Shown: positions 50,035-58,813, numbered from the stretch's first letter. The stretch is 64,000 nt of DNA from Planctomycetota bacterium (GCA_016709875.1 JADJLZ010000002.1:434001-498000), one strand, 5' to 3'. The notes: generated from the letters alone by a model not told the origin. Made by a program: numbers and translations.

Positions 50035-52554
50035 ATGAACACCGCTCTCAAGCTCGTCCTGACCCTCGTCGTGCTCGCAGCCCTGGGTGCGGGGGCGTTC
50101 CTCCTGCTGCGGCCGGCGCAGTCCTCGCGCGCGCTCGAGCGCAACGAGATCGCGGCGAGAGCGATCGAGGCGCCGCACGCCGAAGAGATCGAGCCCGGGG
50201 ACGCGCTCGCGGCGGAGTCGCCGAGCTCAGAGCGCAACTCGGTGCCGAAGGAGGCGAAGACGGCAGTCGAGCCCAAGCCGAGCGCTGCGAAGGACGAGCC
50301 GGCGCAGATCGTCGCGCACATCGTCGACGAGAACCTGCGGCCGATCGTCAACGCGTGGCTGCGGCCCTACGACGACGGCGGGCAGCGGAGCACGGGCGCC
50401 AAGGGGCCGCAGGCGCGCACGGGCAACGACGGGATCGCGACGCTCGCGTGGACGGCCTCGGCCAACTATGAGCGCCGCTTCGCCGCGGGAGCGGACGGCT
50501 TCGGGACGGTTTTTCCCGCTGGAATCCCCCGGGCCGGAGAGACGCTGCACCTGGGTGATCTCGTGCTGCACGCGGGAGGTTCGGTGCGCGGGCGCGTGCT
50601 GGACGCTGAGCAGCACCCGGTCGCGGACGCGGACGTCGTCGTCTCGGATGACCATGAGATCTGGGGCACGAACGATGTGGAACAGTTGCGCAGCCGGGGT
50701 CCGGCGTTCTGGCGCGGAGCACCGGCGACGAAGAGCGCGAGCGACGGGTCCTTCCTCGTGCAGGGCGTCACGGCCGGCATGACGCGCGCGTGGGCGAAGT
50801 CGGGCTCGGAGCGCTGGGCGGTGAGCGAGCCGATCGAAGTGCCCGCGGGCGGCGAGTTGCGCGACGTCGTGCTCGTCCTTGCTCCCGAGGCGGAGGCCGA
50901 TCCGCAGTTGAGCGAGATCGAGGGCGTCGTCTTGGGACCCGACGACAAGCCGGTCGCACGCGCCGAGCTCCACGTGAGCCAGAAGCGCGAGAACTCGAGC
51001 TACGGATCGAGCAACACGACAGACGAGAAGGGTCGCTTCCACGTGAAGCCCCGCGAGCGCGGCGTGCAAATCTCGATCGACTTCTCCGACCCCGGCGAGC
51101 GCTTTTCGCAGGCGCACCTCGAAGACGTCAAGCCGGGGACGAAGGACCTCGTCGTGCGCCTCGAGGAGCCGCGCAAGATCGGCTTCGCGGTCTCGGACGA
51201 GCACGGGCCGGTCGAAAACTACCGCGTGCACTCCGGCCGAGAGCAGTGGAACATCACGCGGCAGGCGGACGTGGACGAACCGCACAAGGACGGTCGCGCG
51301 CTCGTACGTACCCCCGGCGAGGGAAAGTTCTACTTCCGCGTCGAGGCTCCCGGCCACATGCCCGAGCAGCTCGGCCCGCTCGATGACAGCGCGCTGCCGG
51401 CGGAGATGCTCGTCAAGTTGCGCACGGTGCCGGGAATCCACGGGCGTGTCGTCGCGGACGAGAAGCCCGTGCCCGGCGCAAAACTCGCGCTGCACCTGCA
51501 GCCGCGTAACTCGGAGATCCACGTCAACGACTTCACCACACTGGTGCAGCCGGATTCGGAAACGACGGCGACGAGCGCGGACGACGGCAGCTTCACGCTC
51601 GAGCTGCAGAAGGACGGCGAGTACTCGATCCTCGTCGAAGCCGAGGGCTACGCGCTCGCGCAGTACGGTCCGGTCGCGCTCGAGTCGGCGAAGGGGCTGC
51701 AAGAGCTCGTGATCGCGCTCGACGAGGGCGGCGTGCTCGAGGGAAAAGTGTTGATGCCTCCCGGCCGCAGTCCCGCTGGCGTGGTCGTCGGCGTCAACCG
51801 CGGCGATGCGCACCCGCGTACGCGACTGGTGGGCCCCGACGGCAGCTTCCGCTTCGAGCATCTCAGCGCGGGAAGCTGGGAGATCCTGCGCGCGGAGGCG
51901 GAATTCCGCGGCGCGACGAGCACCTCGACGAGTTCGGGCGACGACGTGCACCCGGGGACGCTGCGCAGGGACTTCTCGATCGCGGTCGGCCAGACGACGC
52001 ACAAGGACCTCGACCTGCGCGAGTCGGGCGCGTGCACGCTCGAGATCGACCTCAAGAACAACTCCGCACCCGCGCGCGCCTGGACGATCACCGCCTGGCC
52101 CAAGGGCAAGAACGCCTTCAACGGCTCGCCTCCGAGCTGTGTCACCGATTCGAACGGCCACGCGCGCATGGAGGCCTCCGAGCCGGGTGAGTACTCGCTC
52201 ACGATCACGCCGCCCGCGGAGCTCGCGAGCGCGTTCAAGGTCCGCGCCGATCAGACGCTGCAGCCCGGGCCCAACAGTTGGAGCCAGGACATCCACACGG
52301 GCCGCATCGAGGGCTCGATCACGGGCTGGAATCCGGAGGGAACCGAGCGCTGGCGCTTCAACACGCAGGATGCACCTTTCTTCGGCGACGACTTCCTCGC
52401 ACCCGACGCCGCGGGGCACTTCAGCGTGCCCATGATTGCGGCGGGCACGATCGACGCGATGCACTTCCTGACCCAGAACGCGCAGAGCCAGTGGGACAAG
52501 GTGAAGAGCTTCGAGCTCGTGCCGGGCGAGACGAAGACCGTTCAGCTGCCCTAG
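50035..52554 (+). CDS. Membrane-anchored protein with carboxypeptidase-regulatory-like repeats
   Basis: This 839-residue protein has an N-terminal membrane helix at about 5-27 (LKLVLTLVVLAALGAGAFLL), a Glu/Ala/Lys-rich stalk, then a series of about seven beta-sandwich repeats of the CarboxypepD_reg/SpaA type. Each has the pattern G.V.D....P.A.V followed by T..DG.F....L..G: GSVRGRVLDAEQHPVADADV, IEGVVLGPDDKPVARAELHV, VPGIHGRVVADEKPVPGAKL and GVLEGKVLMPPGRSPAGVVV. No catalytic domain is present. GGAGG lies 6 bases before the ATG. The C-terminal two-thirds of the sigma-factor fusion at 58899 is built from similar repeats, so both may belong to one envelope-sensing theme. Exposed to the periplasm or cell surface by topology. 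Confidence 0.8.
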   Translation: MNTALKLVLTLVVLAALGAGAFLLLRPAQSSRALERNEIAARAIEAPHAEEIEPGDALAAESPSSERNSVPKEAKTAVEPKPSAAKDEPAQIVAHIVDENLRPIVNAWLRPYDDGGQRSTGAKGPQARTGNDGIATLAWTASANYERRFAAGADGFGTVFPAGIPRAGETLHLGDLVLHAGGSVRGRVLDAEQHPVADADVVVSDDHEIWGTNDVEQLRSRGPAFWRGAPATKSASDGSFLVQGVTAGMTRAWAKSGSERWAVSEPIEVPAGGELRDVVLVLAPEAEADPQLSEIEGVVLGPDDKPVARAELHVSQKRENSSYGSSNTTDEKGRFHVKPRERGVQISIDFSDPGERFSQAHLEDVKPGTKDLVVRLEEPRKIGFAVSDEHGPVENYRVHSGREQWNITRQADVDEPHKDGRALVRTPGEGKFYFRVEAPGHMPEQLGPLDDSALPAEMLVKLRTVPGIHGRVVADEKPVPGAKLALHLQPRNSEIHVNDFTTLVQPDSETTATSADDGSFTLELQKDGEYSILVEAEGYALAQYGPVALESAKGLQELVIALDEGGVLEGKVLMPPGRSPAGVVVGVNRGDAHPRTRLVGPDGSFRFEHLSAGSWEILRAEAEFRGATSTSTSSGDDVHPGTLRRDFSIAVGQTTHKDLDLRESGACTLEIDLKNNSAPARAWTITAWPKGKNAFNGSPPSCVTDSNGHARMEASEPGEYSLTITPPAELASAFKVRADQTLQPGPNSWSQDIHTGRIEGSITGWNPEGTERWRFNTQDAPFFGDDFLAPDAAGHFSVPMIAAGTIDAMHFLTQNAQSQWDKVKSFELVPGETKTVQLP

Positions 52555-52689
52555 ATCCGCTGCGCCGCCGCGAGCAGCCCTGGTTCTGTTCCGCCGCCGC
52601 GCGCGGGGCGTATTCTGATCAGCCGCCTAGTGCGGTGCCGGACAAGCCCATTGATTCCGCCCGGAGCCGGTTGCGATGCTCTGCGCGCG

Positions 52690-53457
52690 ATGCCCGCGCA
52701 ACACCCCACGCCCTACGACGACGGCGAGCTCTACGACTCGCTCTTCGACAGCCACCACGACGACCTCCCCTACTGGCTGGCCTTTGCGCGCGAGGGACGC
52801 GGCCCCTTCCTCGACCTCGCCTGCGGAACCGGGCGCGTGCTCATGCCGCTGCTCGAGGCGGGCCTGGATGGCGATGGGCTCGACGCTTCGAAGGCGATGC
52901 TCGCGCGCTGCAGCGTGAAGGCGCGCGAGACGGGCAAGAGCCCAGCGCTCGTGCAGGGCGACATGTGCGAATTTCGCATGCCGCGCAAGTACGCGCGCAT
53001 CTTCTGCGCCTTCAACGCGTTCGCGCACGTGCTCGAGACCGACGCGCAGATCGCGGCGCTGGCCTGCGTGCGCGAGCACCTCTCCGAAAACGGCGCCTTC
53101 GCGATCGACCTCGGCTTCCCGCGCCCAGAGGTATGGAGCGCGAAACCTGACCAGCGCGTGCTCGAAGGCGAGTTCACGCATCCTTCGCGGCCCACGCGCC
53201 TGTACCTTTTCGACCGGCGACGCATGGACCCGCTGGCGCAGACGCAACACTCGCAGATCGAGATCGAGGAGCGCGACCTGCACGGCGGCCTCCTCCGCAC
53301 GCACGTTTCGCACACCGTTCTGCGCTGGACGCACAAGCTCGAGCTCGAACTCCTCTTCCGCGCCGCCGGCTACAGGCGCTGGGAGATCCACTCCGGCTTC
53401 GAACGCGAGCCGCTCACGCCCGCCGCGCAACAGATGATCGCGGTTGCGTGGCGCTGA
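52690..53457 (+). CDS. SAM-dependent methyltransferase
   Basis: This 255-residue class I methyltransferase has motif I FLDLACGTGRVLMPLLEAG at about 43-61, the acidic post-I residue in LDGDGLDASKAML, and motif IV-like IFCAFNAFAHVLETDAQI. The N-terminal YDDGELYDSLFDSHHDDLPY and the central beta insertion with RPTRLYLFDRRRM resemble uncharacterised methyltransferases of the Methyltransf_25 type. The substrate cannot be inferred. I choose the ATG at 52690; an earlier in-frame GTG-type start would add 20 unlike residues. A TATTCT box lies around 52610. It ends 24 bases before the large inverted repeat. Confidence 0.85.
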   Translation: MPAQHPTPYDDGELYDSLFDSHHDDLPYWLAFAREGRGPFLDLACGTGRVLMPLLEAGLDGDGLDASKAMLARCSVKARETGKSPALVQGDMCEFRMPRKYARIFCAFNAFAHVLETDAQIAALACVREHLSENGAFAIDLGFPRPEVWSAKPDQRVLEGEFTHPSRPTRLYLFDRRRMDPLAQTQHSQIEIEERDLHGGLLRTHVSHTVLRWTHKLELELLFRAAGYRRWEIHSGFEREPLTPAAQQMIAVAWR

Positions 53458-53480
53458 CCTCGCAGCGCGCGGGGCACCTT

Positions 53481-53597
53481 CAATTGTTGAATACGGTGCC
53501 AGTCCAATCCTCCCACTAATGCCCAGGACGCGAACGGGCTCCTTGGCGCGACGGGGCATTAGTGGGAGGATTGGACTGGCACCGTATTCAACAATTG
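53481..53597. repeat. Perfect 44-base inverted repeat with 29-base loop
   Basis: The left arm 53481-53524 begins CAATTGTTGAATACGGTGCC, and the right arm 53554-53597 is its exact inverse complement over all 44 positions. It lies in the convergent gap between the methyltransferase and the DinB-like gene. The arms are less GC-rich than the surroundings. Degenerate relatives of the GGATTG..CTGGCACCGTA portion occur near 54378 and 54500, and of the CGGTGCC portion near 52633. Confidence 0.97.
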
Positions 53598-53632
53598 CTC
53601 AGCCGAAGCCCTTCCCTGTCAGGCGTCCCAGT

Positions 53633-54160
53633 TCACGCCTTCGGCAGAATCGGCAGGTACGCGCGCCAGGGACCGACCTCGTCCTTGTACTGGTAGGCGA
53701 GCGAGCGCGCGATCTGCGCCGTGTGATCGAGGTCGTGCACGACCCAAGTTGCGAGCAGCTCGCGCATCGTCACCGTGCCGAGCGTGGGATGGCGCCCGAC
53801 GAGTCCGAGCGTTCCTTCGTCGATGCGCAGCGCGGCGAGCTCGACGAGGCTCTTCGCTCTCAGCGCCTCGAATTCCCCGAGCAGCGTCGCCATGTCCTTG
53901 CCGACGCTCTCGCGCTGCTGCGCGAAGCGATCGAAGGGCGGAAACGGCTCGCGGACACCCTTCTCCTCGATCCAGTGCGCGCGCGTGATCCAGTCCGCGC
54001 GCTCGCCGTGGATCAGGTGCCCGACGACATCGTAGGGCGAAAAGGTCTCGGGCCCGTAGTTCGCCATCGTCCAGCTCTCGCTCACTCCGCCGAGCAGCGC
54101 GCGCAGCGTCGCGGGAGTGCGGGAGAGGATCTCGATCGAGCGCGAGAGGTCGTGCTTCAT
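53633..54160 (-). CDS. DinB-like four-helix metal-binding protein
   Basis: This 175-residue protein of the DinB/YfiT-like superfamily is a four-helix bundle with a three-histidine metal site. The candidate histidines lie in VVGHLIHGERADW (about 44-52) and WVVHDLDHTAQIARSL (about 137-152), the normal spacing for the family. Members include bacillithiol- and mycothiol-dependent transferases and many of unknown function. The ATG at 54160 lacks a Shine-Dalgarno sequence and has a TAGGAT box 9 bases upstream. It is convergent with the methyltransferase, with the giant inverted repeat between them. Confidence 0.85.
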   Translation of the reverse strand: MKHDLSRSIEILSRTPATLRALLGGVSESWTMANYGPETFSPYDVVGHLIHGERADWITRAHWIEEKGVREPFPPFDRFAQQRESVGKDMATLLGEFEALRAKSLVELAALRIDEGTLGLVGRHPTLGTVTMRELLATWVVHDLDHTAQIARSLAYQYKDEVGPWRAYLPILPKA

Positions 54161-54607
54161 GCACGGCGCATCCTAGCGCCCGTTCACAACTCGGCCTTCC
54201 AGACGATCTGCGTCGCTTCGCCGCTTGTGATCTCGATCACGAACGGTCCGCTGTGAGTGGCGCTCGGGGTGGGGCGCGGTTCGTAGCGCCCGCGCGGGAG
54301 GCAATCCTGCAATGGAGTCCGGTGCCCGCGCGGGGCGCTTGCCCGTTCGGGTGCCGAAGGCGCCGGTGGCCTTCCAATCGGTGAAGGATTGCTCTGGCAC
54401 CGTACAAACCGATCGGCCAACCAACGGCCAGCCTACGTCCAGCCTGCGCCCCCCGATTAAGGGCTCCACACCCCGACGGCTGCCTCTGAAAAGGGGGCCC
54501 CCGCACCGTACAATCCGCGGCTGCGCCCTCCCTCGGCCCGAGCCTGCGCGACGGAGTCCCCTCCGCCGCGCAGCCCCCCCTCCACTCCCCATCCCGACGA
54601 GCTCCCC
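54161..54607. other. Gap holding degenerate repeat copies and a possible gene remnant
   Basis: In 447 bases there is no complete gene. Around 54374-54400 and 54495-54512 are decayed relatives of the large inverted repeat (CTGGCACCGTAC, GCACCGTACAATCC). On the minus strand a short frame ends at 54184 with GPFVIEITSGEATQIVWKAE, which reads like a genuine protein C-terminus with no matching N-terminus. It may be a truncated gene. Confidence 0.4.
54170..54175 (-). promoter_or_regulatory. TAGGAT box before the DinB-like gene
   Basis: TAGGAT on the minus strand ends 9 bases before the ATG at 54160, with no ribosome-binding site between, consistent with a leaderless transcript. Confidence 0.5.
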
Positions 54608-56041
54608 GTGTCCACGATCACACGCAAGATTGGTCTCTCCCTCGGCGCCGACACCTGCTGGCCGATCTGCTTCGAGGAGATCCTGAAGGACCTCGACCTG
54701 ACCGTGAAGTCGGACAAGGATGAACTGCGCTTCGAAGTCGAGCGCGTGCGCATCGCGCCTTTCTCGCTCGAGTCGAAGGTCGACTACGACCTCGTGATCG
54801 ACCGGCTCACCTTCTGGTACGCGCCCGCGCGCGAGTGGCTCAAGAAGGCCGTGCTGATGGACGGCGCGTACACCTGGAACAACCCCTGGTCGATCGAGTC
54901 GAACCAGAAGCACACCGCCTACGCCGCGATGATGGCGCTTGGTCTCCCGATCCCGGAGACCTGGATGATCCCGCCGAAGAACTACGAGCCCAAGCCGGAT
55001 CTCGCGATCACGCTCAACCGCTTCGCGGACCTTTTCGACCTCGGCAAGATCGGCAACGACGTCGGCTACCCGTGCTTCATGAAGCCCTACGACGGCGGAG
55101 GCTGGGTCGGCGTCACCAAGTGCGACGACCAGGCCGGCCTGCGCGACGCGTACGAGAAGAGCGGGCTCGACCTCATGCACGTGCAGAAGGGCGTGCTGCC
55201 TTTCGACCGCTTCGTGCGCTGCGTCGGCCTCGGTCCGCAGACGATGCTGATGAACTACGACCCGAGCGCGCCGCTGCACGAGCGCTACCGCACGGACAAG
55301 GACTTCGTCAGCGCCGAGCAGCGCAAGCACATCGAGGACATCACGCTCACGATCAACGCCTTCTTCGGCTGGGACTTCAACAGCTGCGAGGCGCTGCTCA
55401 AGGAGGGAACCTGGTGGCCGATCGACTTCGCCAACCCCTGCCCGGACAGCCAGGTGACGTCGCTGCACTACCACTTCCCCTGGCTCGTGCGCGCGAAGCT
55501 GCGCTGGGCGCTGTTCATCGCCGCGACCAAGCGCAAGATGCGCATGAACCTCGACTGGGCGCCGTTCTACGAGGTGCGCGATCGCAACTTGCCGCTCGAG
55601 AAGCGCATCGCGGAGTACGGCCGCCTCGCGCGCGCGCACTTCGACACCGAGCGCTTCGAGACCTTCTGCGCGAACGAGCTCGCGAGCCTCGACGAGGTCG
55701 TGTGGCAGTACTTCGGATCCGAGCGCGCGCGCGAAGCGGTTCGCAAGAAGGTCGAGCTGCTCTTCCCACGCCACGAGGTCGAACACTTCACCGAGCACTT
55801 CTTCCAGGCGATCCAGGCCTGGCGTGTCGATGACAAGGCCGGGCGCGATGCTGCGCGCGCGCCCAAGCTCACGCAGCACGTGCTCTCGAGCGTGTCGGGG
55901 GCCGGCAGCGTCGTTGGCAGCGCGACAGGCAGCGCGGTCGGCGGCGCTACGACTGCGGCGACCTCGTCCTCGACGGCCTCCGCCGCTTCGAAGCCCTCCT
56001 CCGCTCCCGCAAAGTCCTCCAAATCCTCGAAGAAGCGCTGA
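54608..56041 (+). CDS. Divergent ATP-grasp-like protein 4 with low-complexity tail
   Basis: This 477-residue protein has an ATP-grasp layout. The phosphate-binding region is GYPCFMKPYDGGGWVGVTKC (K near 156), the hinge-like part is LDLMHVQKGVLPFDRFVRCV, and the metal-site region FGWDFNSCEALLKEGTWWPI leads to DFANPCPDSQ, where E and N ligands are expected. It lacks the THMEWF motif of the other three ligases and belongs to a different branch, close to RimK/YheC-type uncharacterised ligases. Residues from about 430 are a Ser/Ala/Lys-rich disordered tail. The GTG at 54608 is the first start with the domain intact. An esterase begins 8 bases downstream, echoing the ligase-hydrolase pairing at 44516-48479. 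Confidence 0.75.
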   Translation: MSTITRKIGLSLGADTCWPICFEEILKDLDLTVKSDKDELRFEVERVRIAPFSLESKVDYDLVIDRLTFWYAPAREWLKKAVLMDGAYTWNNPWSIESNQKHTAYAAMMALGLPIPETWMIPPKNYEPKPDLAITLNRFADLFDLGKIGNDVGYPCFMKPYDGGGWVGVTKCDDQAGLRDAYEKSGLDLMHVQKGVLPFDRFVRCVGLGPQTMLMNYDPSAPLHERYRTDKDFVSAEQRKHIEDITLTINAFFGWDFNSCEALLKEGTWWPIDFANPCPDSQVTSLHYHFPWLVRAKLRWALFIAATKRKMRMNLDWAPFYEVRDRNLPLEKRIAEYGRLARAHFDTERFETFCANELASLDEVVWQYFGSERAREAVRKKVELLFPRHEVEHFTEHFFQAIQAWRVDDKAGRDAARAPKLTQHVLSSVSGAGSVVGSATGSAVGGATTAATSSSTASAASKPSSAPAKSSKSSKKR

Positions 56042-56049
56042 GCATCCCA

Positions 56050-56787
56050 ATGAGCAAGGAAACGAGCCGCTGGCGTTCCGAGCGCCTGGAGAACAAGGAA
56101 GTCCTGCTCGCGCGCTGGGGCGACGTGGGCAAGCCCGTGCTGCTCTTCCCCACCGCTGCCGGCGATGCGGAGGAGATCGAGCGCTTCCACATGATTCGCG
56201 TGCTCGCGGGCCTGCTCGAGCAGCAGAAGATCAAGGTCTACTCCGTCGACTCGCTTGCAGGCCAGGAGTGGATCGCGGGCGAGAAGGGCGCGGGGCACGC
56301 GGCCTGGTTCCAGAACGGATTCGCCTCCTTCATCGAGAACGAGGTCGTGCCGGCGGTCCGCGCCGACTGCCGCTCGAACGACATCGAGATCATCGCCGCG
56401 GGCTCGTCGATCGGCGCGTACAACGCGCTGCTCTCGATCTGCCGCCGGCCCGACATTTTCTCGCACGCGATCTGCATGAGCGGCACCTACGACCTGTGGA
56501 AGAAGTTCGGCGAGGGCCCCAAGACGCCGGACTACCAGCGCATCTCACCGCTCGATTTCATCCCGCAACTTGGCGACGCGCATCTCGAGAAGCTGCGCTC
56601 GCGTTTCGTGCTGATCACGCACGGCAAGGGCAAGTGGGAAGCGCCCGAGGAGTCTTGGTGGGTCGCCAACGCGCTCGGCGCCAAGGGCATCCCCAACCGC
56701 GTCGACGAGTGGGGCGAAGAGTGGAACCACGACTGGCCGACATGGCGCAACATGCTCCCGAAGTACCTCGAGGAACTCGTCGGCTGA
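56050..56787 (+). CDS. Esterase-like alpha/beta hydrolase paired with ATP-grasp 4
   Basis: This 245-residue cytoplasmic alpha/beta hydrolase of the putative-esterase type has the nucleophile S120 in IIAAGSSIGAYNAL and the catalytic histidine region GEEWNHDWPTWRNML. Oxyanion-side residues follow LLFPTAAGDAEEIERF. The N-terminal WRSERLENKEVLLARWGD strand matches uncharacterised esterases found beside ATP-grasp genes. No signal peptide. With only 8 bases between it and the upstream ligase, the two are surely co-transcribed and probably act on one substrate, one forming and the other cleaving or transferring an acyl group. A forward copy of repeat A follows the stop by 32 bases. Confidence 0.82.
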   Translation: MSKETSRWRSERLENKEVLLARWGDVGKPVLLFPTAAGDAEEIERFHMIRVLAGLLEQQKIKVYSVDSLAGQEWIAGEKGAGHAAWFQNGFASFIENEVVPAVRADCRSNDIEIIAAGSSIGAYNALLSICRRPDIFSHAICMSGTYDLWKKFGEGPKTPDYQRISPLDFIPQLGDAHLEKLRSRFVLITHGKGKWEAPEESWWVANALGAKGIPNRVDEWGEEWNHDWPTWRNMLPKYLEELVG

Positions 56788-56819
56788 CGACACACGCCTC
56801 CGGGCGAGCTACGCCCGCC

Positions 56820-56850
56820 GTGAAAAAACCAGCCCGCCTGGTTTTTTGAC
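56820..56850 (+). repeat. Dispersed repeat A, copy 5 (forward)
   Basis: This exact consensus copy lies downstream of esterase 2, where the T run can terminate the ligase-esterase transcript. It pairs with inverted copy 6 across a 57-base spacer. Confidence 0.88.
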
Positions 56851-56907
56851 GGCGACGGCGACGGAGGCGGAGGCAGACCCGGGGGCGGAGGGGAGGCCGG
56901 TTCCCGC

Positions 56908-56938
56908 GTCAAAAAACCAGGCGGGCTGAGATTTTCAC
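56908..56938 (-). repeat. Dispersed repeat A, copy 6 (inverted)
   Basis: This copy runs GTCAAAAAACCAGGCGGGC to GAGATTTTCAC. Like copy 2, the outer part carries GAGA in place of GGTT, so the hairpin is imperfect on that side while the inverted pairing with copy 5 is kept. Confidence 0.85.
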
Positions 56939-56957
56939 ACTCGCTCGGCACGCGAGG

Positions 56958-57000
56958 CGAATCATGGACGTCCCAGCCCGCCACGGTTTTCCATCATTCA
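56958..57000 (-). repeat. Dispersed repeat B, copy 2
   Basis: GAATCATGGA and TCCATCATTC are arms with one mismatch around AGCCCGCCACGGTTT. It follows repeat A copy 6 by 19 bases. Confidence 0.82.
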
Positions 57001-57151
57001 CCGTCCTGCGCGGGACCAGACGTCGGCTGCCGGATCCGCCTGCTGCTATGCCCCCGGGGTCGCCCCACGGCTCCTCCTTCTCGGCGACCGTGGTCGCTCG
57101 CACCATCCGCTCGCACCATCCGCGAAGGCGCGCATGTGCGGCGGGGGGATC

Positions 57152-57197
57152 GCGAATGACGGAAAACCGTGGCGGGCTGGGGTGTCTATGATTCGCG
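57152..57197 (+). repeat. Dispersed repeat B, copy 3 (inverted relative to copy 2)
   Basis: GCGAATGACGGAAAACCGTG with core GGCGGGCTGG, closed by ATTCGCG. It faces copy 2 across about 150 bases, which contain a short direct repeat (CGCTCGCACCATC twice, near 57094 and 57108). It lies just upstream of the frameshifted hydrolase. Confidence 0.82.
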
Positions 57198-57235
57198 GGG
57201 ACCTCGCGGGGGGTCTCGCGGTCCTCATCGCACTC

Positions 57236-58137
57236 ATGCCCAAGCTCGCGAGAAGGTTTTGGAGGCGCGCGCTCGTCGTTGGGCTCGCGCTGCTCTTCGT
57301 GTGGTTCGGCTCCGCACTGGTCGTGACGTGGAAGCTCATTCACCGCGTCGGCCCGCGCACGTCGGAGGCTCTCCCCGAGATCGACTGGGCGCACATTCGC
57401 GAACTGCGGCTGCACACGTTCGACTCCGAGGAGCTCGGCGCGTGGTGGATCGAGACAGCGGAGCCGCGTGCCGTCGCCTTGCTGCTGCACGGCAATGACT
57501 CCGATCGCAGCGAGTGCCTGAGCACCGCACGTATCCTCGCGCACGAGCACGTCGACTGCCTGCTCGTGACCTTCGCGCGCACGGCGATTCCACGGGCGAG
57601 GTGAACGACATCGGCTGGAGCGCGCGTGCGGATGTCGTCGCCGGCGTGGAGGAGATCGAGCGCGCGCACCCCGCCCTGCCGGTGCTCGTGCGCGGCTTCT
57701 CGCTCGGAGCTGCTGCGGCCGTCTTCGCGGCCAAGGAGCTCGACACGCGCGTGCGCGGCTACCTGCTCGAGATGCCCTACAGCGATCTCGACACGGCGGT
57801 GCTAAACCGCACGCGGCTCTTCCTCCCGCCAGTTCTCGATCGCATCGCCGCGCTCGGGATCCAGCTCGCCGGTCGCGTGTTGATCGCGAACGCGGGCGAG
57901 ATCTCGCCGCTCGCGCACATCGGCGAGATCCCCGCGGGCGCGCAGGTGCTGATCCTGAACGGCGCGCGCGATCCACGCGCGCGGCCGGCGGAGGCGCATG
58001 CGCTGCTCGTCGCCGCCGGAGCACACGCGCGACTCGTCACCTTCCCCGACGCCGTGCACGAGGTGCTCGCCACGACGCAGCCCGAGCGCTACGGCGCTGC
58101 CGTGCGCGAGTGGCTCGCGCGCTGTCTCGCGAAGTGA
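57236..58137 (+). pseudogene. Membrane-anchored alpha/beta hydrolase with one frame shift
   Basis: An N-terminal membrane anchor (WRRALVVGLALLFVWFGSAL) is followed by an alpha/beta-hydrolase fold: VALLLHGNDSDRSECLSTAR, then after a frame change DLRAHGDSTGEVNDIGWSAR, the nucleophile elbow LVRGFSLGAAAAVF, the acidic residue in LILNGARDPRARPAEA and the histidine in FPDAVHEVLATT. The two frames meet at about 57566-57575, between LLVTF and DLRAHG, where two bases lost or one gained would explain the shift. Corrected length is about 300 residues. All catalytic positions survive, so a sequencing error or very recent mutation is likely. It follows repeat B copy 3 by 39 bases. Confidence 0.8.
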
Positions 58138-58251
58138 AGGGCGAAGGCCAGTTGAGGGACGACCGAGACTTGGTCTTCTACCGTCCTTCTACGCGACGCC
58201 AAGCGTGAGAGCGTGTAGCCTTCGACGATCACGCCCAGAGCGAGGTCCGCG

Positions 58252-58719
58252 ATGAATCCCTCCACGAAGCCCACGATCCACGAAGTCTTCCCCTATCTGC
58301 GCGTTTCGAGCACCGCACGCGCGATCGAGTTCTACACCAAGGCTTTCGGCGCGAAGGAGCGCTTCCGCCTCGTCGAGCCCTCGGGCCGCATCGGCCACGC
58401 CGAGCTCGAGCTCGGGCCCATCGTGCTGATGCTCAGCGACGCGTTCCCCGAGTTCGGTCTCACCGCGCCCGCGGACGCGGGCACGATCGGCTTCTCGATC
58501 CACCTGCACGTCGACGACTGCGATGCGTGGGCGAAGCGCGCCGTCGCCGCCGGCGCGACGCTCGAGAGCGAACCCACGGATCAGTTCTACGGTGAGCGCG
58601 GCTGCCGCCTGCGCGATCCCTTTGGCCACAAGTGGCTGATCGGCCACTCGATCGAGCAGGTCACGCCGCAGGAGATGCAACGGCGCTACACCGCGCTCTT
58701 CGAGGGCGAGACGAGGTAG
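58252..58719 (+). CDS. VOC / PhnB-like glyoxalase-fold protein
   Basis: This 155-residue protein of the vicinal-oxygen-chelate superfamily is closest to the PhnB-like branch: VFPYLRVSSTARAIEFYTKA, FGAKERFRLVEPSGRIGHAE, LELGPIVLMLSDAFPEFG, SIHLHVDDCDAWAKRAVAAG and GCRLRDPFGHKWLIGHSIE. Possible metal ligands are the histidines and glutamates in GHAELELG and FGHKW. Such proteins are often bleomycin-resistance-like or of unknown enzymatic role. No operon partner; 114 bases separate it from the hydrolase. Confidence 0.88.
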   Translation: MNPSTKPTIHEVFPYLRVSSTARAIEFYTKAFGAKERFRLVEPSGRIGHAELELGPIVLMLSDAFPEFGLTAPADAGTIGFSIHLHVDDCDAWAKRAVAAGATLESEPTDQFYGERGCRLRDPFGHKWLIGHSIEQVTPQEMQRRYTALFEGETR

Positions 58720-58813
58720 CGCGGGCGCGTCCGCGTGCGAGCTGCGGGGTCGCGAGGCGTCGGCCGGGGTGGGCGGGGTGGACGGCGTGCTGTGTACGGC
58801 CAGGGTTCGGGAT

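Noticed and set aside
52777..52888. Protein-coding frames through the methyltransferase on the minus strand
   Set aside because: The opposite strand carries clear methyltransferase motif I; the minus frames have only Arg/Ser-rich composition.
54184..54420. Small gene upstream of the DinB-like gene
   Set aside because: Only the last 20 or so residues look protein-like; the rest is Pro/Arg-rich and overlaps decayed repeats, so at most it is a remnant.
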